A stretch of DNA of 64,000 bases. Source: Rhizobium sp. BK313 (GTDB taxonomy: Bacteria > Pseudomonadota > Alphaproteobacteria > Rhizobiales > Rhizobiaceae). Location: contig NZ_JACHZQ010000002.1 in the NCBI RefSeq assembly GCF_014193655.1, positions 801,827-865,826 of the forward strand. The letters run 5' to 3'. The notes beneath the pieces were generated by a model. The model ran no database searches and was not told the DNA's origin. It was given only the letters and a program-made list of their open reading frames with translations. A program made the translations under genes and the position numbers. Every line of letters starts with the position of its first letter. Position 1 is the stretch's first letter. This document shows positions 55,781 through 63,919 of this stretch, one piece after another.

Positions 55781-56833
55781 ATGAGTTCTGTCCAAATTCG
55801 TAATGTCAGTAAGAGCTATGCACAGACCAGCATCATCAAGGACATTTCGGTCGATATTCCCGATGGCGAGTTTGTCATTCTCGTCGGCCCATCCGGCTGC
55901 GGAAAATCGACACTATTGCGGATGATCGCCGGTCTTGAAGACATCACCGAAGGCGAAATCGAGATCGGTAGCAACGTAATCAATGATGTCGCGCCAAAGG
56001 CGCGCGATATCGCCATGGTCTTCCAGAACTATGCGCTCTATCCACATATGACAATTCGCGAAAACATGGAATTCGCCCTATCCCTAAAGAAGATCCCGAA
56101 ATCGGAGATCGATGCGAAGGTCATGCGGGCGGCCGAAATTCTGGGTTTGAAGGATTTGCTGAAGCGCTATCCCCGCCAGCTGTCCGGCGGTCAGCGCCAG
56201 CGCGTCGCCATGGGCCGCGCGATCGTCCGTGACCCGAAGGTCTTTCTGTTCGACGAGCCGCTTTCGAATCTCGATGCGAAATTGCGCGTCCAAATGCGTG
56301 CCGAGATCAAGGCTTTGCACCAGCGGCTGAAGACCACGACCGTCTATGTCACGCATGACCAGGTCGAGGCGATGACAATGGCGGACCGCATCGTGGTCAT
56401 GCGCTCGGGTGTCGTCGAGCAAACTGGCACGCCCCTTGAGCTCTATGACGATCCCGTCAATATCTTTGTTGCACAGTTCATCGGCTCACCGGCCATGAAT
56501 GTTCTCGAAGGGGAAATCAAGGATGGCGCTTTTGAGACAAGCGATGGCATAAGGCTGGCAATGCCTGCCTCGAATGCAGTGGATGGCCAAAAGATTTCTT
56601 ATGGCATCCGCCCCGAACATATCCGTCTGTCCGATCAAGGCGTGCCTGGCACCATCCACGTCGTCGAGCCGACTGGTGCTTCAACCGAAGTGATTGTCCA
56701 GGCAGGTGCTCAACAGATCGCCCTTACGGCGCACGAACGCCTTGTCTCAAGACCGGGACAGCAGGTCCGTCTGGCGATCGATACGGCCAAGGTATGTCTA
56801 TTCGACGCCGATGGCCGGCGTCTCCGCGGCTGA
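55781..56833 (+). CDS. CUT1 sugar ABC transporter ATP-binding protein (UgpC type)
   Basis: The 350-residue ATPase has Walker A GPSGCGKST, Q-loop VFQNYALYPHMT, signature LSGGQRQRVAMGRA, Walker B VFLFDEPLSNLDA, switch His in YVTHDQVEAMT, and a TOBE domain with ISYGIRPEHIRLSD. ATG 55781 follows AGGGAAA; the frame extends upstream into the permease gene without homology. It is about half identical in feel to the ATPase at 29762, which serves the other CUT1 system of the window, but this was not measured. Confidence 0.93.
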   Translation: MSSVQIRNVSKSYAQTSIIKDISVDIPDGEFVILVGPSGCGKSTLLRMIAGLEDITEGEIEIGSNVINDVAPKARDIAMVFQNYALYPHMTIRENMEFALSLKKIPKSEIDAKVMRAAEILGLKDLLKRYPRQLSGGQRQRVAMGRAIVRDPKVFLFDEPLSNLDAKLRVQMRAEIKALHQRLKTTTVYVTHDQVEAMTMADRIVVMRSGVVEQTGTPLELYDDPVNIFVAQFIGSPAMNVLEGEIKDGAFETSDGIRLAMPASNAVDGQKISYGIRPEHIRLSDQGVPGTIHVVEPTGASTEVIVQAGAQQIALTAHERLVSRPGQQVRLAIDTAKVCLFDADGRRLRG

Positions 56834-56845
56834 GGAGGGTTGGGC

Positions 56846-57616
56846 ATGGTGGGAACAGGCAGGAAATGCGTCATCGTCACAGGCGGTGGTTCAGGGATCG
56901 GTGCTGCGACAGCGTTCGCCTTCGCTGGGGCCGGCTATGATGTCGTCATCAACTACAACCGCAACCGCGACGGCGCCGAGGCCATCGCGGATCGGTGCAG
57001 AGACCAAGGCGTGGAAGCGATCACTGCCCTCGGAGATATCGCGAGCGATGAGGCCTGTCTGTTGATCGCAGATACGGCCGTTCAACGCTTTGGTCGCATC
57101 GACGCTCTCGTCAACAATGCCGGAGTCACGCGTTATGCCGCGGCTTCCGACCTCGATGCTTCGAACGCCGCGGATTTCGAGCATATTTTCAGCGTCAATG
57201 TCACCGGCACCTATCAGATGATCCGCGCCGCCACACCTCATCTCAAGAAGAGCGATCTGGGGTCGATCGTCAACGTCTCCTCCGACTCCGCCTTCTCCGG
57301 CTCCGGCTCATCTCTTGCCTATGCCGCCTCGAAAGGTGCGATCAACACAATGACGTTGGGACTGGCCCGGTCCCTCGCACCGGCAATCCGCGTAAATGCA
57401 GTGTGCCCCGGCTTCGTCGACACGACTTGGGCGCTCTCCTGGCACGATGAAAATTCCTACAAGGCTTTCAAGGAGAACCTGATCAGCGCAGCGCCACTCA
57501 AGAGCATCCCCGGTGCGACCGATATCGCCGACGCCATTCTTTGGTTGACTGACCACGCGACAAAGGTGACCGGGCAGTGCCTCGTGATTGACAGTGGCAT
57601 GCATCTCGGGGTGTAA
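56846..57616 (+). CDS. Short-chain dehydrogenase/reductase
   Basis: The 256-residue SDR has the cofactor motif TGGGSGIG (residues 12-19), NNAGV (90-94), the active serine near 145, and YAASK with Tyr159 and Lys163. The C-terminal VTGQCLVIDSGMHLG is typical of the FabG-like classic group. ATG 56846 has GAGGAGGG upstream and lies 12 bases after the ATPase stop, so it is the last gene of the transporter operon and probably oxidises or reduces the imported sugar or its product. Confidence 0.9.
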   Translation: MVGTGRKCVIVTGGGSGIGAATAFAFAGAGYDVVINYNRNRDGAEAIADRCRDQGVEAITALGDIASDEACLLIADTAVQRFGRIDALVNNAGVTRYAAASDLDASNAADFEHIFSVNVTGTYQMIRAATPHLKKSDLGSIVNVSSDSAFSGSGSSLAYAASKGAINTMTLGLARSLAPAIRVNAVCPGFVDTTWALSWHDENSYKAFKENLISAAPLKSIPGATDIADAILWLTDHATKVTGQCLVIDSGMHLGV

Positions 57617-57682
57617 GCCGTTGCCCAATCAATTGCATATTCGGTCCGGATTGATAGGTCTTCCTCGTGATGGTGTTGGTGC

Positions 57683-57850
57683 ATGGATTGTCAGCCAAAC
57701 CAGGCCTTACCGATCGTCGACCGCAACAGCCTCGAAGGCATCGAGCGTGCCCATCAGGCGGCCAGGGACACCGGTGTCCGGCTGATCATCGGCTGGGGGC
57801 TCGATCTCACCGACGCGATGTCGGTTATCCTCGCACCAGTGTTCGAAATG
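57683..57850 (+). pseudogene. Remnant of an error-prone DNA polymerase (DnaE2) PHP-domain region
   Basis: The frame reads QALPIVDRNSLEGIERAHQA then ARDTGVRLIIGWGLDLTDA, strongly like the start of DnaE2 (IADRNTLAGVVRAH, GVRLIVG.RLDLTDG.SVL). Both ends are cut: a stop lies at 57668 and the frame loses similarity after about 57850. It is a 55-codon scrap without ribosome site. It sits beside a gene for an SOS-linked protein, so a mutagenesis cassette may once have been here. Confidence 0.6.
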
Positions 57851-57891
57851 CACCGGCGCGGCCGGCCTGGTATTGGTCTGCAGATCCTCGC

Positions 57892-58623
57892 TCATAGCAA
57901 TGTCGGTTCAGGATCTGGATCTTGATCTTGATCGATGGGATCGAGGATATCGGGCGTGTTGTTCTTCGGCGATCCGACGTTCTTGCCGATTGGCCACATG
58001 GTCATCAGCTCGCTCGGGAACGGCCGCATCAAATCATAAGGATCAGGCTCGGGTGACAGCCAGCGCTCATAATCTTCCGGGTGGAGGATGACTGGCATTC
58101 GGTCATGGATCTGCGCCATCATTTCATTGGGCGCACAGGTGATGACTGCAAACATCTTCTCTTCGAGACCGGTATCCAGATTGCGGCGACCGGACCAAAC
58201 GCCGGCGAGAGCGAACGGTTCCCCTGACTTCATGGCGATGGCGTAGGGCTGCTTGTTCTTACCCGTGCTGTAAATGTCCTTCCATTCAAAGAAGCCGTTG
58301 ATCGGCACCAGGCAGCGCTTGGATTTGTATGCCGCTTTAAACATGCCGTTGGTCGAAATGCCTTCCGATCTGGCGTTGATCATCGGCCGGCCGGCATCCT
58401 TTGCCCAAGCTGGAATGAAGCCCCAGCGCGCCGTCGCGAACACCGGACCCATAACGTCCGGCTCTCGCACAATCTCCCTGACGATAATCGGATAATCCTG
58501 CTGCGGTGCCCCGTTGTAGCGCGGGAAGCTATTTGCCAGCCCCTCGGCATCACCTGGCGCCGCAAATGCAAAATTGGCGAGCAATTCCCGTAACGATGAT
58601 CTTATATAAACGCGTCCACACAT
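57892..58623 (-). CDS. SOS response-associated peptidase family protein (SRAP/YedK-like)
   Basis: The 243-residue protein starts MCGRVY, so removal of Met exposes the catalytic Cys2 that forms a thiazolidine link with abasic sites in single-stranded DNA. The other family residues are present: INARSE with Asn83, GFFEWK with Glu113, and IHDRMP with His173. It protects DNA at abasic sites. The start is two bases after the stop of a small gene upstream with GGGAAGAGAG as ribosome site. The last 20 residues are an acidic Asp/Pro/Glu tail. Confidence 0.93.
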   Translation of the reverse strand: MCGRVYIRSSLRELLANFAFAAPGDAEGLANSFPRYNGAPQQDYPIIVREIVREPDVMGPVFATARWGFIPAWAKDAGRPMINARSEGISTNGMFKAAYKSKRCLVPINGFFEWKDIYSTGKNKQPYAIAMKSGEPFALAGVWSGRRNLDTGLEEKMFAVITCAPNEMMAQIHDRMPVILHPEDYERWLSPEPDPYDLMRPFPSELMTMWPIGKNVGSPKNNTPDILDPIDQDQDPDPEPTLL

Positions 58624-58625
58624 TG

Positions 58626-58970
58626 CTATGCTGCTCTCTTCCCATTCAGCTGCATGATGGCTTCATAACATTTTTCGATACGGCAGGCTGCCTCTCGGGC
58701 ACTTCGATCCACCACGCCGAAGGACAGACGCGGTTGGGCGCTCTCTTCGCCTATCGCGATCAGCCCGAGCATGTCATTGTCGGCTAGGTCGACAAGTGCT
58801 GCCGCTGCTTCCCGCTCGTTCCAGCCGGCCGCTACGGCAAGAACAGCGAAGTTAGCCGAACAATCCTTTGATAGTCGAAACAACTGACGACCGGCTAATT
58901 TCCCGTTGTGTGGAACGGAACTTAGCGATTGCTGCCGCCCCAGGACTGTTGGCAGTAAAGGACAGAGCAA
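58626..58970 (-). CDS. Small hypothetical protein ahead of the SRAP gene
   Basis: The C-terminal 85 residues (SKDCSANFAVLAVAAGWNER onward, with EAAAALVDLADNDMLGLIAI) look like a real soluble helical protein, while the first 30 residues overlap the end of the upstream exported-protein gene and look non-coding. A TTG at 58883 is a plausible true start, though no good ribosome site is seen at either. It ends two bases before the SRAP gene on the same strand, suggesting one transcript. I do not recognise a family. Confidence 0.45.
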   Translation of the reverse strand: MLCPLLPTVLGRQQSLSSVPHNGKLAGRQLFRLSKDCSANFAVLAVAAGWNEREAAAALVDLADNDMLGLIAIGEESAQPRLSFGVVDRSAREAACRIEKCYEAIMQLNGKRAA

Positions 58971-59266
58971 CCGCCATCACGGGCTGGTATCAAGGAACGC
59001 CTGGCTTCCGTGCCATTGCTGCATTGTGCGCTGTCACTGACGTATCGATCGTAGAGAGGTGGTCCTCCAGACGAGTTGGAGTAGCGAAGGATGATCGCTC
59101 GCTCCCTATCGAGGGTATTGTGGATCGCCGAGCATGTCATTGAAGCAGAGTTGTATCGATTGATGGCAAGTGCGTCGCCTGCTGGAAACGCGAGCGCTGC
59201 AATCAGGCACCCCGCAGAATTCCATGAAAAACCTCTCAATTCGCGATGTCTGGGTACACCCGGCAT
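58922..59266 (-). CDS. Small exported cysteine-containing protein of unknown function
   Basis: ATG 59266 follows a strong GAAGGAG site. The 114-residue product has a basic N-terminus, a hydrophobic core (GCLIAALAFPAGDALA) and probable signal cleavage near residue 34. The mature part begins INRYNSASMTCSAIHNTLDR and contains RYSNSSGGPPLYDRYVSD, with six cysteines at spaced positions. This pattern recalls small exported proteins found widely in Rhizobium with two disulfides and a PLYDRYV motif. Function unknown. Confidence 0.65.
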   Translation of the reverse strand: MPGVPRHRELRGFSWNSAGCLIAALAFPAGDALAINRYNSASMTCSAIHNTLDRERAIILRYSNSSGGPPLYDRYVSDSAQCSNGTEARRSLIPARDGGCSVLYCQQSWGGSNR

Positions 59267-59527
59267 GGTCGTCTCCTTCCGCGCTTGGATGCGTGGTCGA
59301 TTAGAATGACGGACATGATATTTGGTCGCAGATAAAAGATGCTGGAGAGAAATCTAACATCGCGATCCAGTGCAAGAAACCGACGCTAGAACACGTTTTC
59401 GTGCACGGACAAGGTCTAAGAAAGCAGAGCGCTACGCAAATTGGCACGAGAGATGCCGGCCGGGATGGTGTTGCTGGTGCTCGCCGGCCGCCGATGCCAA
59501 CAGATAGCCCCACCGCTGGGTGCCGAG

Positions 59528-59962
59528 TCACCCCAGCCAATATCTCGGCCCCGGCCCTTTGCGTCCTGCGACATCAGCAGGGTTCGCAAGGCTACACCGG
59601 TCGATCGACAGGCACCCGCAACCGATGCACTCGGTAAGGCCGGACCTCAGGCGCTGCAACTCGGCTATGCGCTGGTCGATGCGCTTTGCCCACTGGCCTG
59701 ACAGTCGTGACCAATCCCAACGCGACGGTACGTGATCGGCAGGCAACTTGGCGAGCTCGGCGCCGATCTCCTCAAGTGTCAGCCCGATGCGCTGAGCAAA
59801 GACGATAAAAGCGATCCGGCGCAATGCAGACCGGTGATAGCGCCTATGCCCCGAACCGGCGCGCTCGGATACGATCAGCCCGCGCTCCTCATAGAAACGC
59901 AGGGCCGATGAGGCAACGCCGCTGCGCCGCGATACGTCGGTGATGGTCAGCATCGAATCCAT
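59528..59962 (-). CDS. soxR: Redox-sensing MerR-family activator SoxR
   Basis: The 144-residue protein has the MerR winged HTH (LTITDVSRRSGVASSALRFY), a dimer helix, and the [2Fe-2S] cluster motif ECIGCGCLSIDRC, i.e. Cys112-x2-Cys115-x-Cys117-x5-Cys123, which defines SoxR. Oxidation of the cluster by redox-cycling compounds activates transcription. ATG 59962 is chosen; a TTG two codons earlier is possible. It is divergent from an SDR gene with a perfect SoxR box between them, so that SDR operon is its likely target. Confidence 0.93.
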   Translation of the reverse strand: MDSMLTITDVSRRSGVASSALRFYEERGLIVSERAGSGHRRYHRSALRRIAFIVFAQRIGLTLEEIGAELAKLPADHVPSRWDWSRLSGQWAKRIDQRIAELQRLRSGLTECIGCGCLSIDRCSLANPADVAGRKGPGPRYWLG

Positions 59963-59987
59963 GCACAAACAAGAGCACGATTCCCAC

Positions 59988-60018
59988 TTGACTTCAAGTT
60001 AACTTGAACTTGTAGCAA
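59988..60018 (+). promoter_or_regulatory. SoxR box within a 19-bp-spacer promoter
   Basis: TTCAAGTTAACTTGAA (59993-60008) is a perfect 16-bp palindrome that matches the SoxR site. It lies between TTGACT (-35, 59988-59993) and TAGCAA (-10, 60013-60018), a 19-bp spacer as expected for MerR-type activation by DNA untwisting. It drives the SDR gene at 60049. Confidence 0.85.
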
Positions 60019-60048
60019 GTGTTCGTATTGATTGAAGGAGTACCAGCA

Positions 60049-60771
60049 ATGCAGACGAATATCGATTTTCAGGGACTTCGCGTGGCGGTTACGGGCGGCA
60101 CCTCAGGCCTCGGACTGGCACTGGTGCGGCAGCTTACCGGGAAGGGTGCACGCGTTGCCTTCGTCGCTCGCACCGCCGCGAACGTCGAACGCGTCGCAGC
60201 CGAGACGGGTGCGCACGGCATTGTCGCCGACATCGGCAAGAAGGACGATATCTACCCGATCGCGATGCAGGTCACGGCGAACCTCGAAGGGGTCGATGTC
60301 CTCATCAACAACGCGTCGAGCCTCGGTCCCGTCCCTTTGGCGCTTCTTGCCGATACCGAGTGCGAGGAGCTGGAAGCGGCACTAGCGGTCAATCTGCTCG
60401 GCGCATTCCGGCTGACGAAAGCCTTGTTCGGTGCGCTTGCCGCATCCGCACGCGAAGGCCGCGGCGCGCTGGTGATCAACATCTCCAGCGACGCGGCGGT
60501 CAATGCTTATCCCGACTGGGGCGCATATGGCGCGAGCAAGGCCGCTCTTTCCCATCTGACGGCGATTTGGGACGAAGAGGCGAAACCCGACGGCATAAGG
60601 CTGCTGGCGCTCGACCCTGGCGATATGGACACCCCGCTTCACGCGCTGGCGCTTCCGGACGCCGATCGGTCGAGCTTGAAGGCCCCCGAGTTAGCTGCTG
60701 CCGAGATCATCAAGAAGATACTGAACGCGTTGCCAGTCCGCACTGCGCTTCCCGCCGGAGGACTAGCATGA
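60049..60771 (+). CDS. SoxR-controlled short-chain dehydrogenase/reductase
   Basis: The 240-residue SDR has TGGTSGLG near residue 15, NNASS, the active Ser in INISSDAA, and YGASK with the Tyr/Lys pair. The C-terminal part LLALDPGDMDTPLHALALPD binds substrate. ATG 60049 follows GAAGGAG. It begins 31 bases after a SoxR-type -10, so it should be induced by redox-active compounds and may reduce quinones or reactive carbonyls. It overlaps the QueA-like gene downstream by four bases. Confidence 0.9.
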   Translation: MQTNIDFQGLRVAVTGGTSGLGLALVRQLTGKGARVAFVARTAANVERVAAETGAHGIVADIGKKDDIYPIAMQVTANLEGVDVLINNASSLGPVPLALLADTECEELEAALAVNLLGAFRLTKALFGALAASAREGRGALVINISSDAAVNAYPDWGAYGASKAALSHLTAIWDEEAKPDGIRLLALDPGDMDTPLHALALPDADRSSLKAPELAAAEIIKKILNALPVRTALPAGGLA

Positions 60772-61820
60772 TTAACGAGGACGGTTCCGATCGGCGCTTT
60801 GCCAGGCTGTTTGTCGTCGAGACGGAGGGCACGATGTGCGACCTGCCGCGTACCAGGCTCGTAACGCTGTTCAATCCCGGCGATCTGGTTGTCGCCAATG
60901 ATGCTGCGACCTTGCCTGCCAGCTTGCATGGCACGCATGTCCCCAGCGGAAAGGCGATCGAGATCCGTCTGGCCGGCTGGCTATCACTTTCCGATCCCAC
61001 ACGCTTCGTGGCGATTGCCTTTGGCTTGGGCGACCACCGCACGCGCACGGAGGACCGGCAGCCACCGCCTGCGCTGTCAACAGGCGACCGCCTGCGGCTC
61101 GGCCCGCTTGAAGCCGTCGTCGAGCGCCTGCTCGACCATCCCCGACTTCTCGAGCTACGCTTCCCAGGTAACCGCACAGCGATGCTTGCAGGACTAGCGC
61201 AGCACGGGCGGCCGATCCAATACGCGCATGTTCCCGAGCCGTTGGCGCTATGGGATGTCTGGACGAAGATCGCGGCCCGGCCGTTCGCGTTCGAGGCGCC
61301 GTCGGCAGGCTTCGCGCTCGACTGGCGTACGCTTCAAGCCTGGCGCCAGCGCGGTGTCGGATTCGCAGCAATCACGCATGCCGCCGGTATCTCATCCACC
61401 GGCGATCCCGTGCTCGACTCGCGCCTTCCCTTCGATGAGCCGTACCGCATTCCTGAACGCACTGCGGAGGAAGTCGCGCGGGCGAAGCTCCGTGGAAGCC
61501 GTATCATCGCGATCGGCACGAGCGTCGTGCGCGCGCTCGAGGCAGCCGCCAATCCCGATGGCAGCGTGCGCATTGGAAACGGCACTGCGACAGGACGGAT
61601 AGCGCACGACACGCCGCTTCGCGTGGTCGATGCGGTTCTCACGGGTGTCCACCAGCCTGGCGAAAGTCATTTCGAGCTCCTGCGCGCCTTCGCAGACGAT
61701 GCGCTGCTCGCTAAGGTCTCCGCAGCGCTCACCGCGTCCCGCTACCGCACGCATGAATTCGGCGATTCCGTGCTGTATAATTTGTTAACCGCTGCTTCTG
61801 TCGGCGCGAACGGAACCTGA
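60768..61820 (+). CDS. QueA-like S-adenosylmethionine:tRNA ribosyltransferase-isomerase paralogue
   Basis: The 350-residue protein matches QueA in outline: LFNPGDLVVANDAATLPASL (the NNTRV region), LELRFPG, EAPSAGFAL in place of APTAGLHF, and RIIAIGTSVVRALE in place of the AVGTTSVRSLE block. Other blocks differ: the LHVGAGTFQPV segment reads ITHAAGISSTGDPV. True QueA makes epoxyqueuosine in tRNA. Altered residues and the SoxR-linked operon, with no tgt or queG nearby, suggest a diverged paralogue acting in stress. ATG 60768 overlaps the SDR stop (ATGA). Confidence 0.85.
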   Translation: MINEDGSDRRFARLFVVETEGTMCDLPRTRLVTLFNPGDLVVANDAATLPASLHGTHVPSGKAIEIRLAGWLSLSDPTRFVAIAFGLGDHRTRTEDRQPPPALSTGDRLRLGPLEAVVERLLDHPRLLELRFPGNRTAMLAGLAQHGRPIQYAHVPEPLALWDVWTKIAARPFAFEAPSAGFALDWRTLQAWRQRGVGFAAITHAAGISSTGDPVLDSRLPFDEPYRIPERTAEEVARAKLRGSRIIAIGTSVVRALEAAANPDGSVRIGNGTATGRIAHDTPLRVVDAVLTGVHQPGESHFELLRAFADDALLAKVSAALTASRYRTHEFGDSVLYNLLTAASVGANGT

Positions 61821-62028
61821 CTGAAGCGCTCGAGACAAAGCCGGAGAGATCACGATGAGGCTCGGAGCATGTCCAAGGTGCAAGGCGTGACGCCTACTGT
61901 GAGACAATGTTCACAGTTACGGTAGGGATAGCGAAATTCATCGAAAACCTTGGGTTCAGCGCAAAGTTGAGGGTAGCCAATGAACTTTCATCCCTGTTGA
62001 GTGTTTCGATGTATCAGCGAGGATGACG

Positions 62029-62274
62029 ATGACAAAGGTTTTCTTCACAACGACCGATAAGGATGGAGTCATCGTTGGCGATACCGGCTATGACTATCCG
62101 GATCTCATCGCCGCCATCGCGCAGGCGAAGGCGACGTTGGCCGAGATGGCGTCAGACAACATACCGTTGCAAGCTGGTGATGTCTTGTCGGTCTCGATCG
62201 AAAACGTGCGGCGAGACACAGTCGCCACAATGCGCCTCGTGTTTCAGATTGAATTCCCAACAAGCGCTGTCTAA
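62029..62274 (+). CDS. Small DUF6894-like protein
   Basis: The 81-residue product (TKVFFTTTDKDGVIVGDTGY, DYPDLIAAIAQAKATLAEMA, DVLSVSIENVRRDTVATMRL) has the pattern of DUF6894, short rhizobial proteins of unknown role with a beta-alpha-beta fold. ATG 62029 is preferred over ATG 62023 because GCGAGG lies 6 bases before it. It stands alone between the QueA-like gene and small stress-type genes. Confidence 0.75.
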   Translation: MTKVFFTTTDKDGVIVGDTGYDYPDLIAAIAQAKATLAEMASDNIPLQAGDVLSVSIENVRRDTVATMRLVFQIEFPTSAV

Positions 62275-62458
62275 CGCCGAGGCGATGAGAGGATGAACGC
62301 GGCTGGCGTCGTTCCGACCCAGCCCGCCATAGCTTGTCGCCGCCGTCTGTTGCCAATGACGAAGAAGAAGGAAGGTATTGTGATGCCCAAAGCTTTGTAT
62401 GCATCCAATTGATGCGTCGTACGTTCTCCTGTGACGCCACTGTCATAGGAGAGACACG

Positions 62459-62668
62459 ATGTTTACACGCGAACACATCGCCCCAAGAAACGACAAACGC
62501 TACGTGTTTCGCCACGACAGAGGCCGTGTCAGAGAGCCTGTCGTCTTCGAATGGTCGCTATCTGCAGACTGTGCCGGAACACGAAAACGAAGGCAAAGCG
62601 GGGTAGGGGCGATTGTGGCAGCCGTTATTGTGCCTCCACACAAAGGAGGCTGCGATGAACGCTTCTAA
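62459..62668 (+). CDS. Possible small basic protein, weakly supported
   Basis: ATG 62459 has a good AGGAGA site 7 bases upstream and opens a 69-codon frame, MFTREHIAPRNDKRYVFRHD onward, rich in Arg and His. It overlaps the next gene by 14 bases. I know no family for it. The ribosome site is the only support, so it may be a chance frame. Confidence 0.3.
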   Translation: MFTREHIAPRNDKRYVFRHDRGRVREPVVFEWSLSADCAGTRKRRQSGVGAIVAAVIVPPHKGGCDERF

Positions 62669-63071
62669 GCCGGAGGGCTTTGATACGAACGCCGAGTTGC
62701 GGGCTCATTTCGCCGAGCTCGAAGCTGATGCCCCGGCGGAGGAGGGACTTCAAGGCCCAATCGACGACATTTCCGTCGAACGGCGCCTTGACGATCTAAA
62801 GAGTGAGATCGACCACCTCAGAGACGAGATCGAAAATCTACGTGCGCGCCTGGCTGTCATTGGGGGGCAGGCGAGAACCGTTGTCAGATCTCACCTGGAC
62901 TGGGCAGATGCGAGCGCGCACGCTCAGCTCGGCCGCTATCCATGGGCAAAACTTGCGGGTGCAATGGCAGGGACCTTTATCTGCGTTCGGCTGTCAAAAA
63001 GACTACCCTTGGGAAGGATCGCCAGTGTGGCGGTTGCGCTGATCACCGCCCGGCTCGACGCAAATCCGTAG
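62655..63071 (+). CDS. ElaB/DUF883-like membrane-associated helical protein
   Basis: The 138-residue protein has an acidic helical first half (ERRLDDLKSEIDHLRDEIEN, coiled coil around residues 45-75), then a C-terminal hydrophobic stretch (WAKLAGAMAGTFICVRLSKR, ASVAVALITARL) that could sit in the membrane. This resembles the ElaB/YqjD/DUF883 group, inner-membrane ribosome-associated stress proteins, though the match is loose. ATG 62655 has an AAAGGAGG site, one of the best in the window. Confidence 0.6.
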   Translation: MNASKPEGFDTNAELRAHFAELEADAPAEEGLQGPIDDISVERRLDDLKSEIDHLRDEIENLRARLAVIGGQARTVVRSHLDWADASAHAQLGRYPWAKLAGAMAGTFICVRLSKRLPLGRIASVAVALITARLDANP

Positions 63072-63222
63072 CATTGAACAAGGTCGCCCTGTTCAGGGAC
63101 GTGTTGCCGAAATGTAAGCATTTGCTTCCCGAAAAGGCGGGCAGAGTTCGTCACAGATTGGCTCCGCCGGCATCGGGGGGTGCCTGCGACTAGCCTATTT
63201 CAGGTGCGTGGGATCGGTCTGG

Positions 63223-63918
63223 TCAAAATCCGGGTGGGCTGGCCTCGCGCATCGCGAGGGGCAGGGTTTCCCATGCCCTGATCAGCTCTCCGATGGAGCC
63301 GGCCTCCATCTTGCGCATGACGTTGGCGCGATGCAGCTTGACCGTGACTTCGCTGATGCCGAGGTCGAAGGCGATCTGCTTATTGAGGCGCCCGCGCGCG
63401 ACTTCGCGCAGGATCTCGCGCTCGCGATGCGTCAGCGTCTCGAGGCGCTCGAGATTGCGCTTGACGACTATCGCCTCCGCCCGCCGCGCCGCATCCAGCT
63501 CAATACCGGCAATCACTGCATCGAGCAACGTCTGGTCCCGCACCGGCTTGGTGAGGAAATCAACCGCGCCGGCTTTCATGGCCTGAACCGTCATCGGGAT
63601 GTCGCCATGTCCGGTCAGGAAGATGATCGGCTTCAGATTGCCGCTTCGTGCCAGATGGTGCTGCAGATGAAGCCCGCTTGCCCCCGGCATGCGCACGTCG
63701 AGGATCAGGCAGCCTGGGCGGTCCAAAATGTCGGAGTCGAGGACTTCCTGGGTCGAGGCGAAACTGACCGGCTGGAAGCCCGCCGAAAGAGTCAGCTCCG
63801 ACAAAGCCTCTCGAACGGCTGCATCGTCATCGACAATGATGACCGTCGGCTCCTCTACATCGTTCCTGCGTTGCGGTACCGGCGGCACCAATTTCCGGAT
63901 CGGTTGCTCCACTCTCAT
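63223..63918 (-). CDS. FixJ-family two-component response regulator
   Basis: The 231-residue protein has a receiver domain (TVIIVDDDAAVREALSELTL, phosphoacceptor Asp74 in LILDVRMPGASG, LTGHGDIPMTVQAMKAGAVD, and the conserved Lys in FLTKPV) and a LuxR-type HTH (LTHREREILREVARGRLNKQ, then IAFDLGISEVTVKLHRANVM). FixJ-type regulators activate genes on phosphorylation by an orphan or adjacent kinase. ATG 63918 follows GGAGGG and lies one base after the stop of the upstream gene, which ends in a receiver-like domain and probably encodes the partner kinase. Confidence 0.92.
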   Translation of the reverse strand: MRVEQPIRKLVPPVPQRRNDVEEPTVIIVDDDAAVREALSELTLSAGFQPVSFASTQEVLDSDILDRPGCLILDVRMPGASGLHLQHHLARSGNLKPIIFLTGHGDIPMTVQAMKAGAVDFLTKPVRDQTLLDAVIAGIELDAARRAEAIVVKRNLERLETLTHREREILREVARGRLNKQIAFDLGISEVTVKLHRANVMRKMEAGSIGELIRAWETLPLAMREASPPGF

Positions 63919-63919
63919 G

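Noticed and set aside
63064..63090. Inverted repeat TGAACA/TGTTCA as terminator of the ElaB-like gene
   Set aside because: The stem is short with mismatches and no T-run follows, so it does not qualify as an intrinsic terminator.
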